64,000 nt of DNA from Mytilus californianus. Taxonomy: Eukaryota > Mollusca > Bivalvia > Mytilida > Mytilidae. The position numbers and the translations under genes are program-made. The stretch is from assembly GCF_021869535.1 (NCBI RefSeq), contig NW_026262701.1:44829278-44893277 (forward strand). The letters run 5' to 3'. Positions 44,266 through 56,104 of the stretch are shown here, piece after piece. Numbering within the stretch: the first letter of the stretch is position 1; each line of letters starts with the position of its first letter. The notes below the pieces were generated by a model. It made no database searches. It was not told where the DNA came from and saw only the letters and a list, made by a program, of their open reading frames with translations.

Positions 44266-46676
44266 ATGAGTGAAAAACTACATATATGTCCCTTAAACTG
44301 TCAAGGTCTAGGGCACAAAGAAAAAAAAGAAAGATTAAACCTATGGTGCAAAAACCAAAAGTGTAATATTTTATTCATATGAGAATCACATTTTATTGAA
44401 AAAAAACGAAAATGTTATTAACAATGAGATAAAGGGCAAATTTTACTATAGTTTCGGAAATTCACAGTCAAAAGGCGTATCAATTGTAATCAAAGAAAAC
44501 ATAAAACATAAAACTATCAATGAATGGGGGGTGGGTGATATGAATGAAACTTTAACATTATATGATAGAAAAAGTATTAGTTCTAACAATCAAAATAAAC
44601 CTATCAACAGTTTAAAACAACTTATAAAAAAAATATAAACTTATTGATATTTGGAGATAACTAAATCAAAATACCAGTCAGTTTACTTGGAGAAGAAAAA
44701 CCATAAGAATTTTGCAAGCAGAAATGATTTTTTTTCTAATAAGCCCAGATATAAGACCACCACATAATATCAGCAGACATAAGACCCGCACTAATTTCAC
44801 ATACAGATCATCAAGCAATCTCTTTACAAATAAGACTTAAAGCTCAAAATAAAGGCAAAGGTTAAGTTCTCTTATTTTTGTAATAGCAGTTGAAATCCTG
44901 GCCTGTAGAGTAAGACAAGATTCTAACATTAAAGGGTTTCAAATTAAACTTGATGACAAAACGCAAAGTCTAAAAATTTCCCAATTAGCTGATGACACAA
45001 CCCTCTTTCTCAGTTCTGAAAATGAAATTCGCCTAGCATTGAACCTAATAGAAATATTTGGAACACTTCCTGGTTTAAAACTAAATAAATCTAAAACAGA
45101 AGGTATATATATGGTTAGGTTGACTTGAACACTGTAAAGAAAAATTTGAAAATATACACTAGAACAAAGAACCAATTAAAGTTTAGGTGTCTACTTTGGA
45201 TTAGATAAAGACAAATGTGACAAATTGAATATTGAAAAAATAATGAAACGGTAAAAAAATCAATACTTGATTGGGAAAAAAGAAATTTAACAATGATAGG
45301 TCGAATAACAGTTGTTAAGTCACTTATTTTACCAAATCTTACTTTTTTAGCTTTTACCCCACATCTACATAAAAGATATAAAAAAAACTTATATACAATT
45401 TTATATGGAACAATAAACAAGAAAAGGTAAAACGTTCCACACTTACCAAAGATCACACGAATGGGGGTCTGAAAATGACAGACATTGATAATTTCTTAAC
45501 TGCATTACAAATTTCATGGGTTGAACGATTAACTGCAAAGGAATTTGTTCTTTGGAAAGTCATTCCAACATATTATTTCAAAAAATTTGGTAAAAACAAC
45601 CTTATATTTCATATGATGCCAGACAACATAAACTCATTACCTAATTCAAGTAAAACACTACACTCATTTTACTTGAACATATAATATTAAAGAGCTCGTA
45701 CAAAGCAAATATTACACCAACAAGTATCATACCGATCACAAACTTTAAAAATATCAGGCAGCAAATGATGTAGGGTAACAAAAATATAGAATTTAAAGGA
45801 AAATGCTTAGTTTACCTTAATTTGATAAAATATGGTATTAGTTTCATCAACGATATCATTGATCATAAAGGGCATATTTCACCAACAGTTACATTGGAAA
45901 AATTAACCTCAAAACCTTATTGGATCTCAGAACTTTGAAAATTGAAAAACTCTATTCCAAAACAATAATAATGGCTTAATACATTAAAATCTGACAAATC
46001 TTTAAAAACACTTGTAAAAACAAATTTAAACTTGTACTTGACTGTTTACAAAAAACAGAACTAATTGAAAATATGTCATCTAAAAAAAATATAACCATTT
46101 AAATAACAAGAATAATGAGAGACCTATAGGAATCTCTAAATGAGAAAAACATCTTCAAACTAGAACCAATCACTCAAATAAGTAACATGCTACAATTTAC
46201 TTTTTCTTATTTAATAAATAACAAAAATAAAATGTTAAGATGGAAATTACTCCATTATATCCTCCAATGTAAACAATTACTACAACAATGGAACATACAA
46301 GATACAAGCATGTGTGTCCTATGTAATTTTACTGAAGATAACGAACACTTTTTTTCTTAAATGTCAATACTTTCATGACATTTTGATGAAAGTATATGTA
46401 CATGTAAGGAAAACCAAGATTGGGTCACATATATTTAATATAAAGACTTTAGTACTGGGCTATAAAATACATGATCCTATGTATCATGATATAAATCTCT
46501 TTTTAACTATCTTAATCTATTCAATTCACAAAAGTACCCATATTTCAAATTATAAACAAAAAGGTATAGATGCTTGTGTAGTTTTCAGAAATGAATTTTT
46601 GAGCACATACGAAAATAACAAATTTATTAATGCTGAAAACAGGCAATTTTTAAATGATGTAAAAAGATACATATGA
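44266..46676 (+). pseudogene. Non-LTR retrotransposon ORF2, decayed, internally deleted
   Basis: Begins with an endonuclease start: MSEKLHICPLNCQGLGHKEK, then NILFI, a stop and ESHFIE. A second endonuclease piece is at about 44410-44490 (GNSQSKGVSIVI). Most of the endonuclease and RT fingers are then missing. The RT active site reads LADDTTLFLSSENE at about 44985. It continues through SLGVYFGLDK, MIGRITVVKSLILPNLTFLA and TDIDNFLTALQISWVERLTA (45478 onward). The last open segment (46314-46676) holds CVLCNFTEDNEHFF, then TLVLGYKIHDPMYHDINLFL. That LGYKI..D.N motif recurs in the minus-strand LINE fragments at 52 and 54 kb, so these belong to one family. Confidence 0.8.
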
Positions 46677-46679
46677 TCA

Positions 46680-48293
46680 TGAATAGCTAGATATAAACTA
46701 CTTTCATGTATAGAAAAATTTGGTAAAATTTCATAATGTATCTGAACACGTGGTAATAAACTAAAACAGCATGCTTACTGAAAACGAATGTACAGTCGTT
46801 GTCTCCAAACTCATATATATGCATAATTAATCAAATGAATGTTACATTAGAATGTCGAGACTTTCCACTTACAACATTTAACTAAAGTTTAAGCTGTTTG
46901 TGAGAACAGTCAATAAAACGCATAAATTCATCAGAACAACTGATCAACTGGCTTAAACGGTTTTTTTTTTATAAAAGGTTAAGGTCAATGATCACAAAGT
47001 TCTAATCATTAGAAACAAAACCGGACAAAACTGTACACTTTCCGTAATCATGTAACAATATATTTTGTAAAAACAAATGTTTGTATTAACTATGAGTTGT
47101 AAAACTAACTAACTACTTATAAATATGAATCCACTGGATACATTCCCTGGTTATTCAGTGACTAATTCACAGGGATACTTGGCCAACTGCTGTAGGTCAA
47201 AGAAAGATGCAATAAAAATATTTTTTAGAGAGAAAAAAAAATAAATTCATGAAGATTGAGAAAAATTCTTGGCCTTAACTATGATGACTCAGCATAAATT
47301 TACAGTTTACAGTATGCAAAGTAAATTCATAATATATGCATATTTGGAATTTGAATTGTTGCTTGTATTTATTCTTTGCAGTCATTGAAACTCATAGAAT
47401 CTTGATGAATATTGTTGTTGAGGTGTTTTTGTCCTGTCGAAAACCCGTAATTAAGCCGTAACACCTAAGTCTGCTTTCTTGTGACCGTGGAATAAAAGAA
47501 TACAAGCTACAGATACAAAAATACCTCAATAAAACAAACAATAGTGTGTTCTATCCTAAAAATGTACTAAATATTCAATATTCATAGAACCAGCAGAATT
47601 ATTTAGTAAATAATTCGAGGCCCAAGTGGCTAAGAACAGAGAAAAATCCCCAACCCCTTGGTCATAAAACAGATAATTTAATCTGCCAAGGCTATGATTT
47701 TATTATTATAAAGGTCTTTTGTATAGAAAACAATAACTGTGCTTTGAAGTTATGCACAAAACAGATTTTAGCAGACAGTTCTATAGAACTAATAGTAATT
47801 TCATATATCAGACTAGTTACTTCATACATACAACTTTTGCAAATATGACTTTATTGAACACTTCTAGTTCATATATTAGCAAACTTATGTTAGATATATG
47901 GTTAGAGATGATATTATTGTGACAAAATTTCTAAACTGACCATTTGAGGCAGAAATTGTGAACTTTTATAAGATAAATAGGCATACAGTAAGATGTGGAC
48001 TGGAGACAGTGACAGGAATGGATACTTTATATAATCTTGAATGTTGGAATGATTAACTACTAAACTTTACATTTATAGTAGTCTTAAATGCTTTCAATTT
48101 GTTATCAGAATAGTTTCATACAGGTTCTAGGCATTTCATGTCAGAAAACATGCACATAGAGTAAGCTAACAATATTTAAAGTCTTGTTTTCACATTCTTT
48201 AAAAAAAATGAAACAGGGGTGGGGGTCTAAAATGTACTGTAACAAAAAGTTAGTGTATATGAAGTGATTTTTCTATTTGAATAAATGTTAGTA
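46680..48293. other. No recognisable gene
   Basis: AT-rich DNA with no open frame of note, probably including the LINE 3' untranslated region at its left end. No repeat partner was found in the window. Confidence 0.5.
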
Positions 48294-48500
48294 TAGGTTG
48301 CACTTTGTAAGTACAGCTATTTCACAAGCAACGCCTCTTTTAGGGAGATATGTAATATTCGTAGATACATTTGTTTTGTTTACGTACTGGCTTCCATATA
48401 TGATATCTATGTTGTATCTCATAGAGACATCATTTGGGAATGTTACCAGTATAAATACACATGAATAGCGACTTGATTGAGTTCTGAAGAAGACCCAAAG
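48294..48500 (+). repeat. R1 repeat, copy d (no satellite)
   Basis: It begins GGTTGCACTTTGTAAGTACA and continues ACGCCTCTTTTAGGGAGATA, TTTGTTTTGTTTACGTACTG and TACCAGTATAAATACACATG. It is very similar to copy c at 19161. Confidence 0.75.
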
Positions 48501-48843
48501 TGAAGGGAGGGGTAGTACAGAATTTTAGTAAAAGTTTAAACTCTTAGAAGTTCGGGGCATATAAATCTATAATAAATAAACATGTGACTTTCAGAGATGT
48601 ACACGAGTTCAAACATTAGAACAAACTTTGTATGACTGTTCATACTTCACTTCTATAGCGACTAGATTGAATTCTGAAGAAGAACCAAAGTGAAGGGAGG
48701 GGTAGTACAGAATTTTAGTAAAAGTTTAAACTCTTAGAAGTTCGGGGCATATAAATCTATAATAAATAAACATGTGACTTTCAGAGATGTACACGAGTTC
48801 AAACATTAGAACAAACTTTGTATGACTGTTCATACTTCACTTC
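48470..48843 (+). repeat. ~187-bp tandem duplication
   Basis: TAGCGACTTGATTGAGTTCT (48467) and TAGCGACTAGATTGAATTCT (48656) start two near-identical units. Each contains AAGTGAAGGGAGGGGTAGTA, GTTTAAACTCTTAGAAGTTC and GTACACGAGTTCAAACATTA, ending TTCATACTTCACTTCT. The two differ at only a few sites, so the duplication is recent. The GGAGGGGTAG segment is also in R1 copy b. Confidence 0.85.
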
Positions 48844-49440
48844 TGTCACAATCAATATGTAATGAGATGTTTCAAGATCAAGCTCCTGGTTATCTATGTA
48901 GTCTCGTTCCTCAAAAACTTTGCCAAGTTTATAACTATAATACTAGAAAGGCATTTAATGTTCAAAACATGAACTGTAGAACTTCTTTTTATCAAAATTC
49001 CTCCCTATTATCTGTTATTCGTGAAAGGAACAGCCTTCCACAATATGTAAGATGTAATCCATCAAAAATCACACTTCAAAATTATTCAAATCGTGATATT
49101 AAGAAAGTCCCTTCATATTTTAATACTGGTTGTAGAAAAGGCCAAATACTTCATGCCAGACTCCGGTTGAACTGCAGTGGCTCAAATGAATATCTTTTTT
49201 CTGAAAATTATTGTCCTTTCCAGCCACTGTATATGTGGACAAGTTGAGAGCAGCAAACACTATCTGCTAGAGTGTCATAACTATAGAATCATCAGGACAC
49301 AAATCATTTCCACACTACCAAGACATGTTAATATAAAAACATTATCATCAGTTAGAGAACTCATCAGTGATGAGGAAAAAGAAAAAAATTCTAAAGTTGT
49401 ACAAAGTTTTATTTTGGAAACAGGGAGATTTGGTCCATAA
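48844..49440 (+). pseudogene. LINE ORF2 C-terminal fragment
   Basis: The first frame (to 49247) contains YNTRKAFNVQNMNCRTSFYQ, VIRERNSLPQYVRC and NTGCRKGQILHARLRLNCSG, the typical post-RT segment of non-LTR elements. After a one-base shift near 49195-49235 it continues in another frame as CICGQVESSKHYLLECHNY, the zinc-like C-terminal motif, to ETGRFGP and a stop at 49440. There is no upstream RT. It follows the 187-bp duplication directly, so the frame's first 10 codons come from that repeat. Confidence 0.8.
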
Positions 49441-49989
49441 AACTTTTATTTTCATGTCAATTTAGATGTTGAAACTTTATAATTTAACTTTATATTTTGA
49501 GACATTTACATATTTTCACAGCTACATGTGAGACCACAATTAGAAATGAGTTGATCACATCTTTCGATTAAACTGACTTCCGAGTAACGTTAAAACCACA
49601 GAATAAACATGTAATGTTAATTGAAAATTATATTATAGAGGGTTTCTTTACACTATTTTCCCAAGGTTGTCATTTTGTGAAGGGAGACTGATTTATATAA
49701 GTTCTTCTTGTTTCCGAATCCCTGTATTTCTATTGTATAATTGTAATTTGTGCACTTTTGAAAAATAAGATATTGTTTAAACTAATGAGATATATTGAAT
49801 TGTCTTAGGTACATTATTAGTAATAAAATCATACTGTAATCGGAGTTAATGTGTTTTTCATAATTATGCAATAAGTTTAGAAGCAGATACAAAATATACC
49901 CTAGTTTATTTTTGTTATTGTTACCAACATTCAAAACTAGTCGCCTAGTAGAATAAGTTGGACACGTTGATTGCATATAACTGTTCGTT

Positions 49990-50024
<35 letters not shown>

Positions 50025-50380
50025 ATAGTATTGATTGTTATCTTTAAACGTTACTTACAGTGGTATACTACTGTTGCCTTTATTAACAGTATTTCTCGAT
50101 CTTTCATGTTGGCCATTTTTTATTGGTAAAGGTAGTCGACGTTCCCGACGTGAACTAGCGACCGCCGACAAATACGTTTTCTTTTGATAGAGGAGAAAAA
50201 TAATGTCGATTTTTTTTCAAAATGAAATAATATAAAAGATACTGTTTGTATAAGTATATAATTTTCACAGAACAAACAAAATTCAAAACTGAAATCAATT
50301 AAAAAACATATTATAAGTTTGGCTTTGGAAACATACTGTAATAATGTACCTATAATTAACCCATCGCTTGTGTGTGTTTT
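49441..50380. other. No gene; (GATT)n at 49997-50024 and a SINE-like end at 50060
   Basis: AT-rich interval. The GATT run at 49997-50024 could be the tail of a degraded SINE or LINE. GTATACTACTGTTGCCTTTA at 50063-50083 matches the 3' end of the element inserted in GT92-A. Confidence 0.6.
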
Positions 50381-50384
50381 TATA

Positions 50385-50580
50385 CATCCCAAAATGTCAA
50401 AATGATGTTAAAATTAATATATCTAATAGGGGAATTGAATGTTAAATATATGCAGCAAAACCCCAGCTATTTCTTTTCTGTGCATGTACATCTTGACGAC
50501 ATGGTGACGAACATTAGGTGTCTCTATAAAACAAATTCCTTGTCCTTTGCAGTGATAATCCGGTTCGTTTGTGCACAGTG
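50385..50580 (+). repeat. Dispersed noncoding repeat, paired with 5.25-5.45 kb
   Basis: CCCCAGCTATTTCTTTTCTG, TGCATGTACATCTTGACG and AACATTAGGTGTCTCTATAA align with 5330-5435 in the same orientation. Confidence 0.6.
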
Positions 50581-50631
50581 GGTATTTGTTGAATGACAAC
50601 TTTGACTAACTAACATAGTGGAAGCAACATA

Positions 50632-51585
50632 CAGATCATTTTATAATGTTGTGTCTTGTAAAAGTTCAAATGTCATTTACATCCTACTACAATGTTCCAT
50701 ATGTGGCCTCCTCCAGAACTAGAAATTAAAGAAACAACAGACACGACTTCCTCCGCCTCATTTTTAGACTTATACTTCAAATTTGACATAAGCAGTCATC
50801 TCAGTACAAGAATCTATGACAAACTAGACGATTTAAATTTTGAAATTATCAATTTCCCCCACCTTAGTAGCAATATATCAACTTCACCCTGCATATGGGA
50901 TATACATTTCCCAACTCATTCGGTATTCAAGAGCTTGCAGCTCTACCAAGACTTTATAAAACGTCAACAGTATCTGAGCTGAAAGTTGATGAACCAGGGT
51001 TATGTCAAAGAACGTCTCGTAATTTTTCTAAAAAAATTTCATCGGAAGATACCAAGACCTTTTTGATATATATTCCGTATCAAATTTACAAATAATACAT
51101 GATGATCTTGAAGTATAGATTCTAGGTACTGACGTTGTTTATCATCTTAATTACGTGTTATAGTGTTCTTTTATTTGTCTTTTAATTTAACATAACAATA
51201 TCTTTATTGCATATTTGCTATAACGACTTACTTAGTTTACAGCTTTTAACTTAGTATCCCTCATGTTAGTTTACCTAATAGTTAAGGGAAGCACGATTTG
51301 GTAATATATAACTTCTTCATAATATTACTATCTACGATATAATTCATTCCATAAATGAATTTGATAAATTATTGTGAATACACATACGGATCTTTGTTTT
51401 TTTTTTCTTCCTTTTTTATATAAATTAGTTTTCCGGAATCAACTGCGTTATCGATGTGATCCGTGTTCCATTTAATTTGGGCACAGTGCTGCTCCAGCTA
51501 ACATGTGCGCTATCAGATAGATATGTGTCATCTAAATATTATTATTATAAACAGGATTTAACTAATTGGATAACATTTGGTGAGT
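50632..51585 (+). pseudogene. RT element fragment, Penelope-like type (copy P3), duplicated unit 1
   Basis: From 50692 the frame gives PPELEIKETTDTTSSASFLD, LYFKFDISSHLSTRIYDK and FEIINFPHLSSNISTS. After a shift it gives IPNSFGIQEL-type sequence, and in other frames LMNQGYVKERL and DTKTFLIYIPYQ. This is the RT thumb and tail of the P1 family. The catalytic part is absent. An AT-rich tail follows to TGGATAACATTTGGTGAGT at 51585. The whole segment repeats at 52955-53907 with no net length change. Confidence 0.8.
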
Positions 51586-51870
51586 ATACAAGTTTTTTGT
51601 TTTGTTATCTACTGATCTTGTCTATGTCGACGTGTATATATATTGCACAAGTTATAACATTCATCTGAGATTACACATTATTTCTCTACACTAATTAACA
51701 ATCGTGTTGAGACATGTATATCTATTTTTGTTTAACGTTTGTGAATACACAATTTAAAATCTAATAATACAGTATGTTACATGTCATGACTCGTGCATGG
51801 TTGAACATGCTTACAAACATATCTTGTACACATGCATGGTTGAACCCGTTAATAAATATGACCATATTTG
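51586..51870. other. Spacer unique to duplicated unit 1
   Basis: Contains a short direct repeat (GCATGGTTGAAC at about 51796 and 51834). In unit 2 the equivalent position holds a 120-bp LINE piece instead. Confidence 0.6.
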
Positions 51871-51874
51871 GCTT

Positions 51875-52945
51875 GTGCACAATTAACAATTTTGCATAAA
51901 ATGTTATGTACTTACTATAGAAGTATTGTTTCAAAACATCTAACATAGATTTAATTCTGATTCATTTGATTCTTTGTAATGAATCTATTTGTTTTTAGAA
52001 TTATCTCACTATTATTTTTGTTATTAAAATTGTTTTTTTTCAATAACTTCTGAAATTTCTTTCTGAAAATTTTTAAAAATGTTTGTTTTTGTTGTCTTTT
52101 TTTCTGAGACATAATGTACTTTGTATATTGAGAAAGATATTATCGTTAATATGTAATTAATATCAAAGTATGCTGCGTCTTCAATTTTGTACCCTATTAC
52201 TAAATTTTCAAGGCTTATAATGACTTTGTCAATACCAAGGGATTTCATTAATTTCATTACTATAATTAGAAAGTCATTATTAAATGAGCAATTGACAAAA
52301 AAGTGTTCATAGTCTTCTTTTTGTTTACAATGCTTACATAAGTTGTCCTCAGTAATTTTCCACTTTTTAAAAAGTTCGTTACATGGCAGTATGTAGTGAA
52401 TAAGTTTCCATCTAAATATTTCCAATCTTTTATCAGTGAGATATTGAAAAATAAAAACAAAATTATATTTGAACTTATACTTTAAATTTTTCTCAATTAG
52501 TTTTTCCAACATAAGGAAAACATTGAATTTATCACAACTTTCTTTTAGTGTGAAGATTTTATAGAGTTCTTTTGTGCTCATTACGGGAGTTATAGTCTTG
52601 TGCATCATTTTTAAGTCATTTACGACTTTAACCTTAGTTTCAATAGAATCTTCTGTACGAAGAGTTGTTTTCCAAATAATTGGTATTGCTTTTTTTAACA
52701 TGTATATTTGCTTTATCCAATTTTGTTTATATATGAGTTTAGATAAGATGATAGTTTCAGAGATTTTACCCTGTTCATCAATGATATCGTTTATATTGGT
52801 AATGTCACTTTTATCCAATCTTCAAGGTTTAAGCATTTTCTGTTAATCCTGATATCATCGTTTCCCCACAGAACTTGTTTTCGTATTTCAAGAAAATTTT
52901 TGGGATACTTTGTATAACCTCCTTTTACACTTATCCAATCTTACA
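51875..52945 (-). pseudogene. LINE ORF2 C-terminal segment, duplicated unit 1
   Basis: The longest frame (52818-52024, 264 codons) is open and contains NWIKQIYMLKKAIPIIWKTT, FQYLTDKRLEIFRWKLIHYI, a CKHCKQKEDYEHFFVNC zinc-like motif and LVIGYKIEDAAYFDIN. The reading extends upstream, shifted, to 52945 (KQVLWGNDDIRINRKC), where it is cut off by the start of the second unit. Same family as the LINE at 44.3-46.7 kb. No RT active site in this copy. Confidence 0.85.
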
Positions 52946-52954
52946 TCAAACATA

Positions 52955-53907
52955 CAGGTCATTTTATAATGTTGTGTCTTGTAAAAGTTCGAATGTCATT
53001 TACATCCTACTACAATGTTCCATATGTGGCCTCCTCCAGAACTAGAAATTAAAGAAACAACAGACACAACTTCCTCCGCCTCATTTTTAAACTTATACCG
53101 CGAATTTGACATAAGCGGTCATCTCAGAACCAGAATCTATGACAAACGAGACGATTTTCATTTTGAAATTATCAATTTTCTCCACCTTAGTAGCAATATA
53201 TCAACTTCATCCTGCATATGGGATATACATTTCCCAACTCATTCGGTATTCAAGAGCTTGCAGCTGCTACCCAGACTTTATAAAACGTCAACAGTATCTG
53301 AGCAGAAAGTTGATGAACCAGGGTTATGTCAAAGAGCGTCTCGTCATTTTTCTAAAAAAAAGTTCATCGGAAGATACCAAGACCTTTTTGATATATATTC
53401 CGTATAAACTTTACAAATAATACATAATGGTCTTGAAGTATAGATTCTAGGTACTGACGTTGTTTATCATATTAATTACGTGTTATAGTGTTCTTTTATT
53501 TGTCTTTTTATTTAACATAACAATATTTTTATTGCATATTTGCTATAACGACTTAATTAGTTTCATCTTTTAACTTAGTATCCCTCATGTTAGTTTACCT
53601 AATAGTTAAGGGAAGCACGATTTGGTAATATATAACTTCTTCATAATACTACTATCTATGATATAGTTCATTCCATAAATTAATTTGATAAATTATTGTG
53701 AATACACATACGGATCTTTGTTTTTTTTTCTTCCTTTTTTATATAAATTAGTTTTCCGGAATCAACTGCGTTATCGATGTGATCCGTGTTCCATTTAATT
53801 TGGGCACAGTGCTGCTCCAGCTAACATGTGCGCTATCAGATAGATATGTGTCATCTAAATATTATTATTATAAACAGGATTTAACTAATTGGATAACATT
53901 TGGTGAG
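52955..53907 (+). pseudogene. RT element fragment, Penelope-like type (copy P4), duplicated unit 2
   Basis: Near-identical to 50632-51585 at a constant offset of about 2,322 bp. The frame at 53015-53407 gives PPELEIKETTDTTSSASFLN, LYREFDISGHLRTRIYDK and, in the second frame, SQLIRYSRACSCYPDFIKRQ and LSRKLMNQGYVKERL. The catalytic domain is absent. Confidence 0.8.
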
Positions 53908-53910
53908 TTA

Positions 53911-54032
53911 ATTAGTTGTTTATAAAAGTCCGGTAAATATTGTAACTTATTTTTATTAATGTCGTTTATATTCTTTGTCTTCATTTTAAATACTAGAAGA
54001 TTTTTTCCTAATTTGTTGAAATAAAATTTGGG
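53911..54032 (-). pseudogene. Short LINE piece at the junction of unit 2
   Basis: TAATTAGTTGTTTATAAAAG to ATAAAATTTGGGTATAATTG matches 55107-55232 (the NINDINTNKLQYLPDF part of the LINE at 54-55.8 kb) in the same orientation. The same LINE segment therefore occurs twice, 1.2 kb apart, pointing to rearrangement within or between copies. Confidence 0.7.
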
Positions 54033-54040
54033 TATAATTG

Positions 54041-55790
54041 TGCACAATTAACAATTTTGCATACAATGTTATGTACTTACTATAGAAGAATTGTTTCAAA
54101 ACATCTAACATAGATTTAATTCTGATTCATTTGATTCTTTGCAGTGAATCTATTTGTTTTTAGAATTATCTCACTATATTTTTTGTTATTAAAATTGTTT
54201 ATTTCAATAATTTCTGAAATTTCTTTCTAAAAATGTTTAAAAATGTTTGTTTTTGTTGCCTTTTTTTCTGAGACATAATGTATTTTGTATATTGAGAAAG
54301 ATATTATCGTTAATATGTAAATAATATCAAAGAATGCTGCGTCTTCAACTTTGTACCCGATCACTAAATGTTCAAGGCTTATAATGTCTTTATCAATACC
54401 AAGGGATTTCATTAATTTCATTAATATAATTAGAAAGTCATTATTAAATGAGCAATTTGCAAAAAAGTGTTTATAGTCTTTTTTTTTTACAATGCTTACA
54501 TAAGTTGTCCTCAGTAGTTTTCCACGTTTTTAAAAGTTCGTTACATGGGAGTATGAAGTGAATAAGTTTCCATCTAAATATTCCCAATCTTTTATCAGTG
54601 AGATATTGAAAAATAAAAACAAAATTATATTGGAACTTAGAATTTAAATTTGTCTCAAATAATTTTTCCCACATAAGAAAATTATTTAGTTTATCACAAC
54701 TTTCTTTTAGTGTGACGATTTTATAGAGTTCTTTTGTGCTCATTACGAGAGTTATAGTCTTGTACATCATTTTAAGTCATTTACGACTTTAACCTTAGTT
54801 TTAATAGAATCTTCTGTACGAAGAGTTGTTTTCCAAATAATTGGTATTGCTTTTTTAAACATGTATATTTGCTTCTTCCAATTTTGTTTATATTAGAGTT
54901 TAGATAAGATGATAGTTTCAGAGATTTTACCCTGTTCATCAATGATATCGTTTATATTGGTAATGTCACTTTTTATCCAATTTTGAAGGTTTAAGCATTT
55001 TCTGTTAATCCTGATATCATCGTTTCCCCACAGAACTTGTTTTCGAATTTCAGGAAAATTTTTGGGATACTTTGTATTACCTCCTTCTACACTAATCCAA
55101 TATTTAATTAGTTGTTTTTAAAAGTCTGGTAAATATTGTAACTTATTTGTATTAATGTCGTTTATATTCTTTGTATTCATTTTAAAATGCAAGAAGATTT
55201 TTTCCTTATTTGTTGAAATAGAATTTGGGAATAATTGTCCAATTATTATTTTTATCTTCACTTTATTTGAGAATCCAGCTGATATGCAGTGATTTAATGT
55301 ACACATCAATGTCTGTCATCTTAAGGCCCCCTTCTAAAAAATGTGGATCTTTTTATTTTGTCTCTTTAACCTTTCCAAATAAAATTGTATATTAAAGTTT
55401 TAAAATCTTGCAACATTTCTTTAGGCATAATAGTGTTTGATGCAATATATGTTAGGTTTGGCAGAACAAGTGATTTGATGACAAATATTTTTCCTATTAT
55501 AGTGACATTTCTTTTACTCAATTCATATACTATATTTTTACATTTTAAAAGTTGTTTTTCGAAGTTCAATTTTTGACATTCTTATTTATTGTAACCAAAG
55601 TAAATTCCAAGGCTTTTGATAGGTGAAGTACTACAATTTATATCATAACATTTTTCCCGACAATGTTTCAATTGGCCTAGCCATAAACCTTCAGTTTTGT
55701 TGCGTATATCAAACATATCCTTTTGATCATTCAAATTATAAACTAGTACGCATTTTACTTTTTTGATTACAGTCATGTCAATGAGGTAAA
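54041..55790 (-). pseudogene. LINE ORF2 RT-distal to C-terminal part, duplicated unit 2, longer
   Basis: On the minus strand it reads CVLVYNLNDQKDMFDIRNKT, EGLWLGQLKHCREKCYDINC and SIKSLGIYFGYNK-like segments just after the RT catalytic box (55776-55590). Then come MNFEKQLLKCKNIVYELSKR, TIIGKIFVIKSLVLPNLTYI (55569-55366) and NINDINTNKLQYLPDF (about 55150). The part homologous to unit 1 follows, with frameshifts, to FQYLTDKRLGIFRWKLIHFI, LCKHCKKKRL and LVIGYKVEDAAFFDI, ending at 54227. The RT YxDD box itself lies just beyond the truncated 5' end. Confidence 0.85.
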
Positions 55791-56034
55791 TTGTATACTT
55801 TGAGACAAGTCACCTGACCAGTAAAGATCTGTCTAATTTATTTTAAGCTAAAACAATACGTAATGCTCTGCAATAAATGCGACTGAATAGAGTTGTACTG
55901 CAGCGATATATCTATAAATAAACAGATGGCTTAAGACGACAACATCTTTAAGTGTTTAAGATCACAGTAAAAGCTATGTAAGACTTAAACTCATTTGACA
56001 GGATATATGATATGGGCATCTAACCTATAAAATT

Positions 56035-56070
56035 AATATATAACTTATCTTTTTTATTTGTTTTGAATAG
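56035..56070 (+). promoter_or_regulatory. Probable 3' splice site before GT92-C
   Basis: A T-rich tract ends in TTTGAATAG, followed by GACC, 35 bases before the ATG. Block A has the same arrangement (TTTGAATAG then GACATT) and block B has TTCTTTCAG. Conservation across three copies suggests a 5' untranslated exon upstream joined here. This is inference from sequence only. Confidence 0.45.
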
Positions 56071-56104
56071 GACCTTCTTGTAAAACAAGAAAATATTATT
56101 AAAA

